From: Streptosporangiaceae bacterium
Lineage (GTDB): Bacteria; Actinomycetota; Actinomycetes; Streptosporangiales; Streptosporangiaceae
Direction of reading: 5' to 3'
DNA: 37,121 nt
Assembly (NCBI GenBank): GCA_025934375.1
Contig: JAICYD010000070.1
Span: 1-37,121, forward strand
The position numbers and the translations under genes were made by a program. Shown here in pieces: positions 15,273 through 22,946 of this stretch (the stretch's first letter is position 1; each line of letters starts with the position of its first letter). The notes under the pieces are model-generated. The model did not search any database. It was given only the letters and a program-made list of their open reading frames with translations, and was not told where the DNA came from.

Positions 15273-18047
15273 CTACCTGCTCCCCCGCACGGTCAGGCGC
15301 ACGGGGCCGCCGATCATGTTCCCGGCGGCGTCGACCGCGCGGAACACGATGATCGTGACGTCCTGGTGACGGGCGACGGCAGAGCCGTAGGTGATCCGCA
15401 CGGAGGAGTTATCGGCGGCCCACTGGGTGGTCCACGACGAGGTCGCGTCCAGGCCAACGCCGAGCTCACCGGGCTTGAGCGGCTGGCTGAAGCGGAGCGT
15501 CAGCCCGGTGGCGCTCGCGTCGGCGACGCTGATCGCGGCGGTGAAGGCGCTCTGGCCGGGGACCGAGACGGGGCGCGCTCCGGTGTCGCCGACCGCGTTG
15601 GGGAACATCGGCCAGCGGCCGTGGAAGTTACCGGAGATCGGGGTGTTCTGCAGGTCCGCCGAGTTCCAGCTCGGCGTCTCGCCGAACGGCGAGGTGAAGC
15701 CGGTGACCGGCTGGCCGAAGAAGTTCGGCACCGTCGCCTTCTTCAGCTGGAGGTCGACGGCGAACGTGAAGCCGGGCAGCGCCTGGAGCTGAAGGTTCCG
15801 CACGCTGAGGGTGAAGCTGACGGACCCGTCCCACGGGCCGTCGGGCGCGCCCGGCAGCTTCAGCGAGGCGCCGAACCGCTCGATGTAGCCTCCGTGGTCG
15901 CCGTCGTCGACGACGCTGGCCGACAGCGGGCTGCCGTTGATGAACATCCGCGGCGGGTCATCGGCGGATCCGTAGTTGGCCAGCGGGTGCGAGAAGCCGA
16001 CGGCCATGCCGGAGGGCACCCCGCTGGTCAGGTTGAGGCCGTGCCGGAGGGCGTCGCTGAGGGAGAAGCCGGCCAGCTCGATTCGCTTTGACTGCCGGGC
16101 GAAGTCCCGGGTCTGCGCGATATAGCGGCCAGCCTGCGCCTGGGCGGGCGAGAGCCGGAACGTCGCCACTCCGCGCGGGGCGCCGCTCGTCAGCCGGCGC
16201 CCGTCCGGGAGCGTCAGACAGACCTGGCGGGCGTCGGTGTGGAACGTCAGCACGCGTGGCAGGCCCGCGGTCACGAAGGTGTCCGCGCTCCACAGGGTGT
16301 GCTGCCCGGGCAGCGACCACTGCAGGTACCAGTTCTCGATGTCGTAGGGGTTGCGGGACATGGCGTTGATCGAGGGATAAGTCTGCTCGGGGTAGATCAC
16401 GCCGCTGCCGTCGAGTGCCGCGTTGTCCGGGCCGGCCAGGCTGGAAAAGAACCGGCGGGTCAGCGTCGGGCGGCGGCCGAAGGCCTTGTCCATGATCGCG
16501 ATGAGGTCGGGCAGGTCGCGGTCCTGGTTGGCGTGCTGGGCGTCGCGCACCACCCAGCCGATGTTGGCGCCCGCGCCGAGCAGGTCATACGCGGCCTTGC
16601 CGGCCTGCATGGACAAGACCGAGCTCGGAGAGCCCAGCCAGGATTGCTGTGCCTCGCCGGTCCACAAGATGAACGGCCGCGGCGCGACCAGCGCCGCCAC
16701 GGCATGCAAGTCAAAGGGCGAGTGCGCGGCCTTGTCGGGAACGAAGTCCTGCGCCTTGGAGGAGAACCAGGCCGACTCGCTGGGGTTGCCGACCGCCCGG
16801 TTCACGAACTCGTTGAGAGAGTAGACCTGGTCGGCGCCGGCCGGCACGTTGTAGGTGAACATCTCGCTTTCTGTCAGGTTCCGGTAGCCGGTCAGCCCGC
16901 CGCCACCGGGATCGCTCGGCGCGGCGATCGCGATGCGCGCGTCGAACGCCGCCGCCAGTGCCGCCGCCTTGCCGTTACGGGAAACCCCGGTCACCGCCGT
17001 TTCGCTCGGGGAAAGGTTGTACAGGTTGCCTCCCCTGGCGTCGTTGGCGATCGCGTCGACGATGCGGCTGATCCCCCACGCCCAGCCCATCAGCGCGCCG
17101 CTGTCGAACTCGTAGACGCCGGCCTGGTACGGGTAGAGCTCGTTGTACGCGCCCGTGTGCGGGTTGTTCGCGCCGTCGGAGTAGACCGAGGCGGTGTCCA
17201 TGGCGATGTAGCCGTACCCGTTGGCCTTGAGGGTGGTGACCTGCTCGGCCGACAGGCCGCCGACGACGAGCACCGACGGGTACGGCCCGGGGATGTCGGT
17301 ATCGATGCCGCGGGTGGGAACCTGGAAGTCGTCCAGCGTGATAGTCGCGGTCGAATGCCCGGCGGCGCCCGGGTCCGTCACGTCGATGAGCATCTGGGTA
17401 TGCGCCGCGATCACCTGCAGGAGGCTGGCGTGGGCGGGGGTGCTCCAGGTGTCGCCGACCGCCCAGTCCTGGAAGCCGGCGGGCGCGGTGTAGGCCTGCG
17501 TCGCGACGAAGCTCATGACCGGGGTGATCACGAACGAGGAGAAGTCGATCGTGTACGAGCCGGCCGGCAGGTTGACCGAGAAGGTCGAGAAGCTGAACAC
17601 GGCGCCGAAGGTGACGATGGTCGTGGCCGGGATCGTCACCTGCCGGAACACCGAGCCGTCAGCGGGAGTGGGGTGCTTGTACCCGAAGAGGTAGTACTGC
17701 ATGAGGTCCGACAGCTCGGCGGCGCGGGCGGGCCAGTCCGCCGCGCTTCGCACCTTGCCGTCGGGGCGCGGGCTGGCGGCCCGGCCGAAGAACGTGAACA
17801 GGTCTGGCAGGCTCGTCGTCGCCGGGATCCGCGTGACATCGGCGGGGAAGTAGGCGCGCGGGGCGACCGCGGCCCCGGCCAGGGGCGCGGCGGGGCTAGC
17901 CAGGCCTGGCTGGACAGCCCGCGCCGCGCCGGCCATGGCCCCCTGGGCGGCGGTGATCCCGAGCGTGACCGCGCCGACCGCGCCGGCCCCGCCCAGGAAT
18001 GCCCGCCGTGACGGGTATCGCCGCGCTGGCGGTCGAGGATCTGGCAT
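15273..18047 (-). CDS. Tat-exported CE15-like glucuronoyl esterase with C-terminal beta domains
   Basis: About 924 residues from the ATG at 18047, preceded by GGAGGGGG; an upstream GTG at 18083 would add 12 residues but has no ribosome site. A twin-arginine signal is visible (PSRRAFLGGAGAVGAVTLG). Residues about 70-520 resemble carbohydrate esterase family 15: PDLFTFFG and a WPARAAEL segment near the start, the nucleophile motif GVSRNGKAA with S356, the glycine-rich SDPGGGGLTGYRN, PRPFILWTGE, and a catalytic-site His in RDAQHANQD (H505). Such enzymes hydrolyse ester links between lignin and glucuronoxylan. After about 530 come some 400 residues with beta-rich, Ig/fibronectin-like character. 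The protein is about twice the size of a simple CE15 enzyme. Substrate is inferred from family. Confidence 0.85.
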   Translation of the reverse strand: MPDPRPPARRYPSRRAFLGGAGAVGAVTLGITAAQGAMAGAARAVQPGLASPAAPLAGAAVAPRAYFPADVTRIPATTSLPDLFTFFGRAASPRPDGKVRSAADWPARAAELSDLMQYYLFGYKHPTPADGSVFRQVTIPATTIVTFGAVFSFSTFSVNLPAGSYTIDFSSFVITPVMSFVATQAYTAPAGFQDWAVGDTWSTPAHASLLQVIAAHTQMLIDVTDPGAAGHSTATITLDDFQVPTRGIDTDIPGPYPSVLVVGGLSAEQVTTLKANGYGYIAMDTASVYSDGANNPHTGAYNELYPYQAGVYEFDSGALMGWAWGISRIVDAIANDARGGNLYNLSPSETAVTGVSRNGKAAALAAAFDARIAIAAPSDPGGGGLTGYRNLTESEMFTYNVPAGADQVYSLNEFVNRAVGNPSESAWFSSKAQDFVPDKAAHSPFDLHAVAALVAPRPFILWTGEAQQSWLGSPSSVLSMQAGKAAYDLLGAGANIGWVVRDAQHANQDRDLPDLIAIMDKAFGRRPTLTRRFFSSLAGPDNAALDGSGVIYPEQTYPSINAMSRNPYDIENWYLQWSLPGQHTLWSADTFVTAGLPRVLTFHTDARQVCLTLPDGRRLTSGAPRGVATFRLSPAQAQAGRYIAQTRDFARQSKRIELAGFSLSDALRHGLNLTSGVPSGMAVGFSHPLANYGSADDPPRMFINGSPLSASVVDDGDHGGYIERFGASLKLPGAPDGPWDGSVSFTLSVRNLQLQALPGFTFAVDLQLKKATVPNFFGQPVTGFTSPFGETPSWNSADLQNTPISGNFHGRWPMFPNAVGDTGARPVSVPGQSAFTAAISVADASATGLTLRFSQPLKPGELGVGLDATSSWTTQWAADNSSVRITYGSAVARHQDVTIIVFRAVDAAGNMIGGPVRLTVRGSR

Positions 18048-18317
18048 GCTCGATCCCCCTCCGTTGTCGCTCACGGTAGCCACGCCGTCATTCTCGGCCG
18101 GGGTCGCGAACCCATCAAGATGAAACAGTTACTTTCAGCTAGTTACATTCCGAAACGCGCGTTGTCCGCAGCGGGTGGCCGCTGGCCGGGTCCACGAGTA
18201 TGCTAGGGATGTTGCTCCGGACCCTGGTAGCCGTATCCCCGATTATTCGGTGGCGCTGCCGGACCCGGAGCCTTTTCATGCCTAGCCGACCGCACTGCGG
18301 AACTCTACGGGGCCACG

Positions 18318-18368
18318 AGATAGCGGTAAACGCGCCCCGGCCGGGAAATGAATCCTCATCCGCTATCT
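18318..18368 (+). promoter_or_regulatory. Predicted leader hairpin upstream of VC0807-like gene
   Basis: AGATAGCG (18318-18325) pairs perfectly with CGCTATCT (18361-18368). Inside the loop, CCCGGCCGGG (18336-18345) is itself a palindrome. The structure ends 22 bases before the ribosome site GAGGAG (18391-18396) of the gene at 18402. It could be a structured 5' leader or a regulator dyad; no known riboswitch class is recognised. Confidence 0.3.
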
Positions 18369-18401
18369 GGCTGGAGCACCAGCTCATCGAGAGGAGCGCG
18401 G

Positions 18402-19067
18402 ATGCCGGCTAAGTGGCTGCTCTCGGCCGCGAGGATCGCGTTCTTCGACGTCGCCGGGCCGCTGGTCACGTATTCCGTGCTGCGCTCGGCCGGGGAGGGG
18501 GCCGTGACCTCGCTCGTGGTGAGCGGTGCGTTCCCGGCTCTCGGGGTGATCGCCGGCATCGTCGCGCGCCGGAGGGCCGATGTCATCGGCATCCTCGTCC
18601 TGGCCGGGATTGCCCTCGGCGCGGTGCTCGGGGTGGTCTCCCACAGCGCCCGGCTGGTGCTTGTCGAGGGATCGGTGCCGGTGGCAGCGTTCGGCCTGGT
18701 ATTCCTGGGCTCGCTTTTGGCGCGAAGGCCGCTGATGTTCCGCTTCGCCCTCGAGTTCATGGGCCCGGACAGCCCGAAGGGCCGCGAGTTCGAAGGCCTG
18801 TGGCAGTACGGCGGTTTCCGGCGTGCGTTCCGGAACCTCACAGCGGTCTGGGGCCTGGCGTACCTCATGGAGGCCGTCGCGCGGATCGTCATCGTACAGC
18901 ACGCGTCGGTTGGGGTCGCCGTGACTATCACCAAGGTGATGCCGCTTGCCGTCACGGCCGCCCTGGCGGCGTGGACGGTCGCCTACAGCCTGTACCAGAA
19001 GAGGAAGGGCGCGCGCCTGGCCGCCGCGAGCCAGCGCAGCGAGGTACCCGGCACCGCCGCCAGCTGA
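18402..19067 (+). CDS. Polytopic membrane protein, VC0807-like family
   Basis: 221 residues from the ATG at 18402, chosen for the GAGGAG ribosome site five bases upstream. About five or six hydrophobic helices are visible: IAFFDVAGPLVTYSVL, SLVVSGAFPALGVIAGIV, ILVLAGIALGAVLGVVS, VAAFGLVFLGSLLA, a helix around AVWGLAYLMEAVARIVIV, and VMPLAVTAALAAWTVAYSLY. The cytoplasmic segment ARRPLMFRFALEF and the basic C-terminus fit the VC0807/septation-protein-A-like group. The function of this group is not established. It precedes the thiamine-diphosphate enzyme by 67 bases on the same strand and may be co-transcribed with it. Confidence 0.75.
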   Translation: MPAKWLLSAARIAFFDVAGPLVTYSVLRSAGEGAVTSLVVSGAFPALGVIAGIVARRRADVIGILVLAGIALGAVLGVVSHSARLVLVEGSVPVAAFGLVFLGSLLARRPLMFRFALEFMGPDSPKGREFEGLWQYGGFRRAFRNLTAVWGLAYLMEAVARIVIVQHASVGVAVTITKVMPLAVTAALAAWTVAYSLYQKRKGARLAAASQRSEVPGTAAS

Positions 19068-19134
19068 GCAGCCAGCCGCATTCGGGTGGCAGCGTGATCT
19101 TGCCAACGGCGCGGTGCCTGGGTTGGCTGGGTAC

Positions 19135-20874
19135 GTGACCACTCGCGACACGCAGCCAGCCCCGGACCTGACGACCACCGCCGAGCACCTGCTGTACCTG
19201 CTCGCCGCGCACGGGATCGAGTACCTGTTCCTCAACCCGGGGACCGACTCGGCGCCGCTGCAGGAGGCGTACTACTCGCTCCAGAAGGGTGGCGTGCCCG
19301 CCCCGACGGTGCTCATCTCGACTTTCGAGAGCGTATCGCTGGCCGCCGCGCACGCGTACTGGAAGCTCAGCGGGCGCCCGCAGGCGGTGTTCGTGCACGT
19401 CGACGCGGGGACCCAGAACCTCGGCGCGATGGTGCACAACGTGATGCGCGACCGGGCGGGGGTGGTCGTCATCGCCGGCAAGACCCCGTACGGGGAGAAG
19501 GCAGGCATACTCCGTCCGTCGGGCGGCCGGTCAAGCGCCATCCACTGGCAGCAGGACGTGCCGGATCAGGCCGGCGTCGTGCGCGGTTACGCCAAGTGGG
19601 CCCAGGAGATCGTGCGGCCGGACATGCTGGACCGGGCGGTCGGCCGCGCGGTCCAGGTCGCCGCCAGCGCGCCCGCGGGCCTGTCCTACCTGACGGTCTC
19701 CCGCGACGTGCTGATGGACCCGCCCTGCCTGCAGGAGTCGCGGGTCTTCGGCTACCCGGTCGCGGCGCTGCCCGCGCCGCATCCCGCTATGGTCACCCGC
19801 ATCGCCGGCGCGCTGGCGAAGGCCACCACACCGGTGCTGGTGACCTCGCGCCTGGGCCGCACCGCTGAGGGGTTCGCCGCCGCTGAGCGGCTGGCCGACC
19901 TGGCCGGCCTGCCCGTCACGGGCCGGCTCGAGGGCGGCCCGCTGAACCTGTCCACCCGGCATCCGATGAACGTGCGGGACCCGGCCAAGGCCACCGCGGC
20001 GATCTCGGCCGCCGACGTGATCCTGATCGTGGACAGTGACGTCCCCTGGCTGCCGTCTACGGTCAGCATCCGCCCCGACGCCCAGGTGTTCCTGGTGGAC
20101 GTCGACCCGGTCAAGGCCTCGATGCCGTTGTGGGCCTACCCGGTCGACATCGCGGTCCAGGCCGACGGCGCCGTGACGGTGACGGCCGTCGCCGACGAGC
20201 TCTCCGCGGTCGCCGCCGCCGATCCCGCGGTCGCGCGGCGCCTCGCCGAGCGGGTGAGCCGGCTGCGCGGGCAGGCAACAGTGCCCCAGCGACTGCCAGC
20301 CGCCGGCCCGCTCACCGCGGAGGCGGTCATGCTGGCGCTGAATGAGGTGATCGGCGCGGACGACATCGTCGTGGAGGAGGCGGTGACGAACGCTCCCGTG
20401 ATCGCCCAGACGCTGGAGCGGACGCAGGCAGGCACCCTGGTCGGCTCGGCGGCCGCCGGGCTCGGCTGGGCGCTGGGCGGCGCGCTCGGGGTGAAGCTCG
20501 CCCGGCCCGGCCACCGGGTGATCGCGGTCACTGGCGACGGGTCGTTCCTGTTCGGGGTGCCGACGTCCGCGCTGATGATGGCAGCCGAGTGGGGCACGCC
20601 GTTCCTCACGGTGATCTTGAACAACAGGGGCTACCGGGCCAGCCGCCTTCCGGTCTTCAGCCTCTTCCCTGACGGCCTGTCGGCGCAGCGCGCCGACGCG
20701 GTGGGCACCCGGTTCAACCACGCGCCGGACTACCCGGCCCTGGCCGCGGCCTGCCATGCGCACGGCGCGCGGGCCGAGAATGCCGAGGACATCGTGGCGG
20801 TCCTGCGGCGGGCGATCGCCGCGGTGGACGCGGGGCAGCCCGCCATCGTCGAGTGCGTCATCGACCAGGGTTAG
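19135..20874 (+). CDS. Thiamine-diphosphate-dependent enzyme, acetolactate synthase/decarboxylase-like
   Basis: 579 residues from the GTG at 19135, the in-frame start that gives the usual N-terminus of the fold; no strong ribosome site is present. The three-domain layout is clear. The Pyr domain carries LFLNPGTDSAPL and a catalytic-type Glu (E65 in TFESVSLAAAHAYW). A central domain follows. The PP domain has GDG at 467-469 and NN at 496-497, the thiamine-diphosphate/Mg motif. Family members decarboxylate 2-oxo acids or condense them (acetolactate synthase, benzoylformate decarboxylase and relatives). The substrate cannot be read here, and no regulatory ALS subunit or ilv genes are nearby, so a catabolic or specialised role is more likely than branched-chain amino acid synthesis. 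Confidence 0.88.
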   Translation: MTTRDTQPAPDLTTTAEHLLYLLAAHGIEYLFLNPGTDSAPLQEAYYSLQKGGVPAPTVLISTFESVSLAAAHAYWKLSGRPQAVFVHVDAGTQNLGAMVHNVMRDRAGVVVIAGKTPYGEKAGILRPSGGRSSAIHWQQDVPDQAGVVRGYAKWAQEIVRPDMLDRAVGRAVQVAASAPAGLSYLTVSRDVLMDPPCLQESRVFGYPVAALPAPHPAMVTRIAGALAKATTPVLVTSRLGRTAEGFAAAERLADLAGLPVTGRLEGGPLNLSTRHPMNVRDPAKATAAISAADVILIVDSDVPWLPSTVSIRPDAQVFLVDVDPVKASMPLWAYPVDIAVQADGAVTVTAVADELSAVAAADPAVARRLAERVSRLRGQATVPQRLPAAGPLTAEAVMLALNEVIGADDIVVEEAVTNAPVIAQTLERTQAGTLVGSAAAGLGWALGGALGVKLARPGHRVIAVTGDGSFLFGVPTSALMMAAEWGTPFLTVILNNRGYRASRLPVFSLFPDGLSAQRADAVGTRFNHAPDYPALAAACHAHGARAENAEDIVAVLRRAIAAVDAGQPAIVECVIDQG

Positions 20875-20888
20875 CCAGCCCGCTGGCT
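20873..20888. terminator. Short hairpin between convergent genes
   Basis: AGCCAG (20873-20878), spacer CCCG, CTGGCT (20883-20888) forms a 6-bp stem. It begins at the end of the stop codon of the thiamine-diphosphate enzyme and lies before the end of the convergent YceI gene. It is weak, but well placed as a bidirectional terminator. Confidence 0.35.
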
Positions 20889-20893
20889 CCGGC

Positions 20894-21442
20894 TCACTGG
20901 CGGGTGAAGACGGCGTGGATGACGATCGCGCCCTTCATCGGGGCGATGCCCATCATGTTCCACGTCATGCCGAAGTCCGCCCGGTTGTAGGGGACCTCGG
21001 CGTCCAGCCAGACCTCGCCGCCGGCCGTGGAGACCCGCGCGTCGAAGGACAGCGGGCGGGTCTGGCCGGCGATCGTGAGGCTGCCCGCGACCCGGACGCC
21101 GTCATCGACGGGCGTCACGCCATCGACGGCGAAGGTGAAGTCGGGGTGGCTGGCGACGTCGAAGAAGTCGGCCGAGCGCAAGTGGTTGTCGCGCTTGGGG
21201 TTCTTGGTGTCGATCGACGCCGCGGCCACGGTGAAGACGCCGGTCACGTCCCCGGCCGCCGTCACCGTGCCGCTCGCGCTGGCCTGGCGGAAATAGCCGG
21301 TGAGGGGGGCCAGCCCCCAGGTGTGGCGGGTCTTGAGCCGGACCTCGAACCTGGCCGCGTCCAGCGACCACGAGCCGGCCAGCTCGCCGCTGCGCACCAG
21401 CTCGCGCAGCGCCGGCGATGTCGGCTGTCCCGATGGCGTCAT
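20894..21442 (-). CDS. YceI-like family protein
   Basis: 182 residues from the ATG at 21442, preceded by GAGGAGAG. The lipocalin-like YceI pattern is plain: GSWSLDAARFEVRLKTRHTWGL at the start, GVFTVAAASIDTKNPKRDNHLRS, then FFDVASHPDFTFAV, GSLTIAGQTRPLSFDARV, and a final NRADFGMTWNMMG segment. YceI proteins form a barrel that binds long amphiphilic or isoprenoid molecules in the homologues studied. No signal peptide is present from this start, so this copy appears cytoplasmic. It is divergent from a MarR gene with which it shares a palindromic operator, suggesting repression by MarR. Ligand unknown. Confidence 0.93.
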   Translation of the reverse strand: MTPSGQPTSPALRELVRSGELAGSWSLDAARFEVRLKTRHTWGLAPLTGYFRQASASGTVTAAGDVTGVFTVAAASIDTKNPKRDNHLRSADFFDVASHPDFTFAVDGVTPVDDGVRVAGSLTIAGQTRPLSFDARVSTAGGEVWLDAEVPYNRADFGMTWNMMGIAPMKGAIVIHAVFTRQ

Positions 21443-21469
21443 GCCACTCTCCTCGCCTCTTGGTTTGGA

Positions 21470-21488
21470 CATCAAAATTATTTTGATG
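21470..21488. promoter_or_regulatory. Perfect MarR-type operator palindrome in YceI/MarR divergent promoter
   Basis: CATCAAAA (21470-21477), TTA, TTTTGATG (21481-21488) is a perfect 8-bp inverted repeat. It is strikingly AT-rich against its surroundings. A -10-like TATACT at 21500-21505, downstream on the plus strand, would serve the MarR gene, so a bound dimer would cover its -35 region. Size and AT-rich dyad fit MarR-family operators. Autoregulation and YceI control are inferred. Confidence 0.7.
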
Positions 21489-21549
21489 GGGAAACCGTAT
21501 ATACTAGGCCGTTGTGTCGTCAAGCCGGGGCGGCGCGTTGGGGGGAAGC

Positions 21550-22038
21550 ATGGCGGACGAGACGGGCGCCTCTGAGCACTCCGTGCTGTGCCTGCGCCTG
21601 ATGCAGCTGTTTCCCCGGGTGACCAGGGGGATGCGGCGCTGGCAGGATCGCGCCGCTCCGCCCTCGCCCGCGCCGCTCACCCCACGGCACGTCGCCGCGC
21701 TCGAGCACATCCGCGACCAGCCGCTCACGGTCGGGGAACTGGCCTCCCGGCTCGGCTTGACGCTGCCCACCGTCAGCGGGGTGCTCGCCGAGCTTGACCG
21801 GGCCGGCCTGGTCGAACGTCATCCCGACCCGGCCGACCGGCGGCGCACCATCGTCGGGATCGCGCCCGCCCAGGCGGCCCTGATCGGGCAATGGCTCGAC
21901 GGGGCGGCCAGGCCACTGGCCCGCGTCCTGGACAAGCTCTCCCCCGCCGAGCAGGAGGCCTTCCTTAAGGCCATGGGCCTGCTCGAAATCGAACTGCGCG
22001 CCGAGGGCTTAACCGCCGGGCGGGGGGTTCGGGCCTGA
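21550..22038 (+). CDS. MarR-family transcriptional regulator
   Basis: 162 residues from the ATG at 21550, preceded by GGGGGAAG; an upstream in-frame GTG at 21514 would add 12 residues and lies close to the -10 box, so it is less likely. The MarR winged helix shows as LTPRHVAALEHIRDQPLTVGELASRLGLTLPTVSGVLAELDRAGLVERHPDPADRRRTIV, with the DxR wing (DPADRRR). Flanking helices would form the dimer interface. It probably represses itself and the divergent YceI gene through the palindrome at 21470-21488. Its last 30 bases overlap, tail to tail, the end of the convergent membrane-protein gene. The inducer is unknown. Confidence 0.93.
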   Translation: MADETGASEHSVLCLRLMQLFPRVTRGMRRWQDRAAPPSPAPLTPRHVAALEHIRDQPLTVGELASRLGLTLPTVSGVLAELDRAGLVERHPDPADRRRTIVGIAPAQAALIGQWLDGAARPLARVLDKLSPAEQEAFLKAMGLLEIELRAEGLTAGRGVRA

Positions 22039-22899
22039 CGGCCCGTACCCGCCGGCGGGCGGCGGCGGCCCGTACCCGCCGGGCGGCGCGGTTCCGGTCG
22101 GCTGCCCGTACCCGCCGGGCTGCCCGTAGCCACCGGGCTGGCCATAGCCGGGGTCGCCGGGCGCGCCGTACCCCGGGCCACCGTACCCGGGACCGCCGTA
22201 GCCGGGCGCCGCGGTGGGCATCCCCGGCTCGGCCGCCTCGCCGTGCGCCGTGGTCAGCCGGTAGTAGATCAGCGTCACCACCGCCGCCGTGAACGGGGCG
22301 ACCAGCGTGCCCGAGATCACGCTGGAGATGAAGCTCCGCCACGCGTACGGCAGCGCCAGCAAGATCACCGACAAGATGATCCCGAAGGCGATGAGGATCA
22401 GGAACACCAGCACGAACGTGCCGAATACGTTCCACGCGTAGCCCTTGACGGTCTTCCAGCTGCGCCCGAACGACGCGAAGGTGGCCGCGCCGCCGAGGAC
22501 GATCCACGGGATGATCAGCGCCCAGAAGGTGAGCAGGATCAGCCCGGGCACGATGAGCAGCACGAACCCGATCCCGATGGCGATGCTGGCGACGATCGCG
22601 GCCACCGCCACCTTGCCCACCGACGGGAGCGCGGCCTCAAGCGTCGCCTTCAGGTCGAGGTCGACCCGGCCGTCGCGCACGTCCTGCACGGCCTTCACCA
22701 GCGCGGCCTGCAGCAAGAACATGCCGAACAGGCTGACGATCCACCCGATGAAGGCGCCGATCGCGCCCAGGCCCCAGCTGAGCAGGGCCGTGACGACGGC
22801 GACGCCCAGGTAGATAACGAATGAGATCAAGATGAAGTGCGGGAAGTGGCGCCGGTAGGTGGCCCAGGCTTCGCCGAGCACTCCTGAGAGCGGACTCAT
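22009..22899 (-). CDS. Polytopic membrane protein with Gly/Pro/Tyr-rich C-terminal tail
   Basis: 296 residues. About five or six hydrophobic helices lie between residues 20 and 215 (FILISFVIYLGVAVVTALLS, AIGAFIGWIVSLFGMFLLQ, AAIVASIAIGIGFVLLIVPGLI, FWALIIPWIVLG, FGTFVLVFLILIAFGIILSVILL, TLVAPFTAAVVTLIYY). The layout resembles the glycerophosphoryl diester phosphodiesterase membrane-domain family (the membrane part without the enzyme), with the typical VPGLIL...P.IVLEG-like turn. The last 70 or so residues are a low-complexity repeat of GYG/GP/QPGGY units, expected to be disordered and cytoplasmic. The 3' end overlaps the MarR gene by 30 bases. Function unknown. Confidence 0.75.
   Translation of the reverse strand: MSPLSGVLGEAWATYRRHFPHFILISFVIYLGVAVVTALLSWGLGAIGAFIGWIVSLFGMFLLQAALVKAVQDVRDGRVDLDLKATLEAALPSVGKVAVAAIVASIAIGIGFVLLIVPGLILLTFWALIIPWIVLGGAATFASFGRSWKTVKGYAWNVFGTFVLVFLILIAFGIILSVILLALPYAWRSFISSVISGTLVAPFTAAVVTLIYYRLTTAHGEAAEPGMPTAAPGYGGPGYGGPGYGAPGDPGYGQPGGYGQPGGYGQPTGTAPPGGYGPPPPAGGYGPSGPNPPPGG
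22030..22215. repeat. Degenerate tandem repeats encoding GYG/QPGGY tail
   Basis: Imperfect repeats related to CCCGTACCCGCCGGGC and CCGTAGCCGGG recur through this stretch and encode the Gly/Pro/Tyr-rich tail of the membrane protein. Unit length varies (about 12-18 bases), always preserving frame. Confidence 0.55.
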
Positions 22900-22946
22900 G
22901 AGCCCATCGTAGTCAGGTACTCGCAGAAACGCGAGGCTACGGCTCG

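Noticed and set aside
16239..18011. 590-codon plus-strand frame opposite the CE15 esterase
   Set aside because: Composition (Arg/Gly/Val/His runs) is typical of antisense frames in GC-rich genes; the minus-strand esterase has clear motifs.
18127..18146. Direct repeat AGTTAC spaced by eight bases upstream of the esterase
   Set aside because: Two six-base copies are too little to claim a regulator site without more examples.
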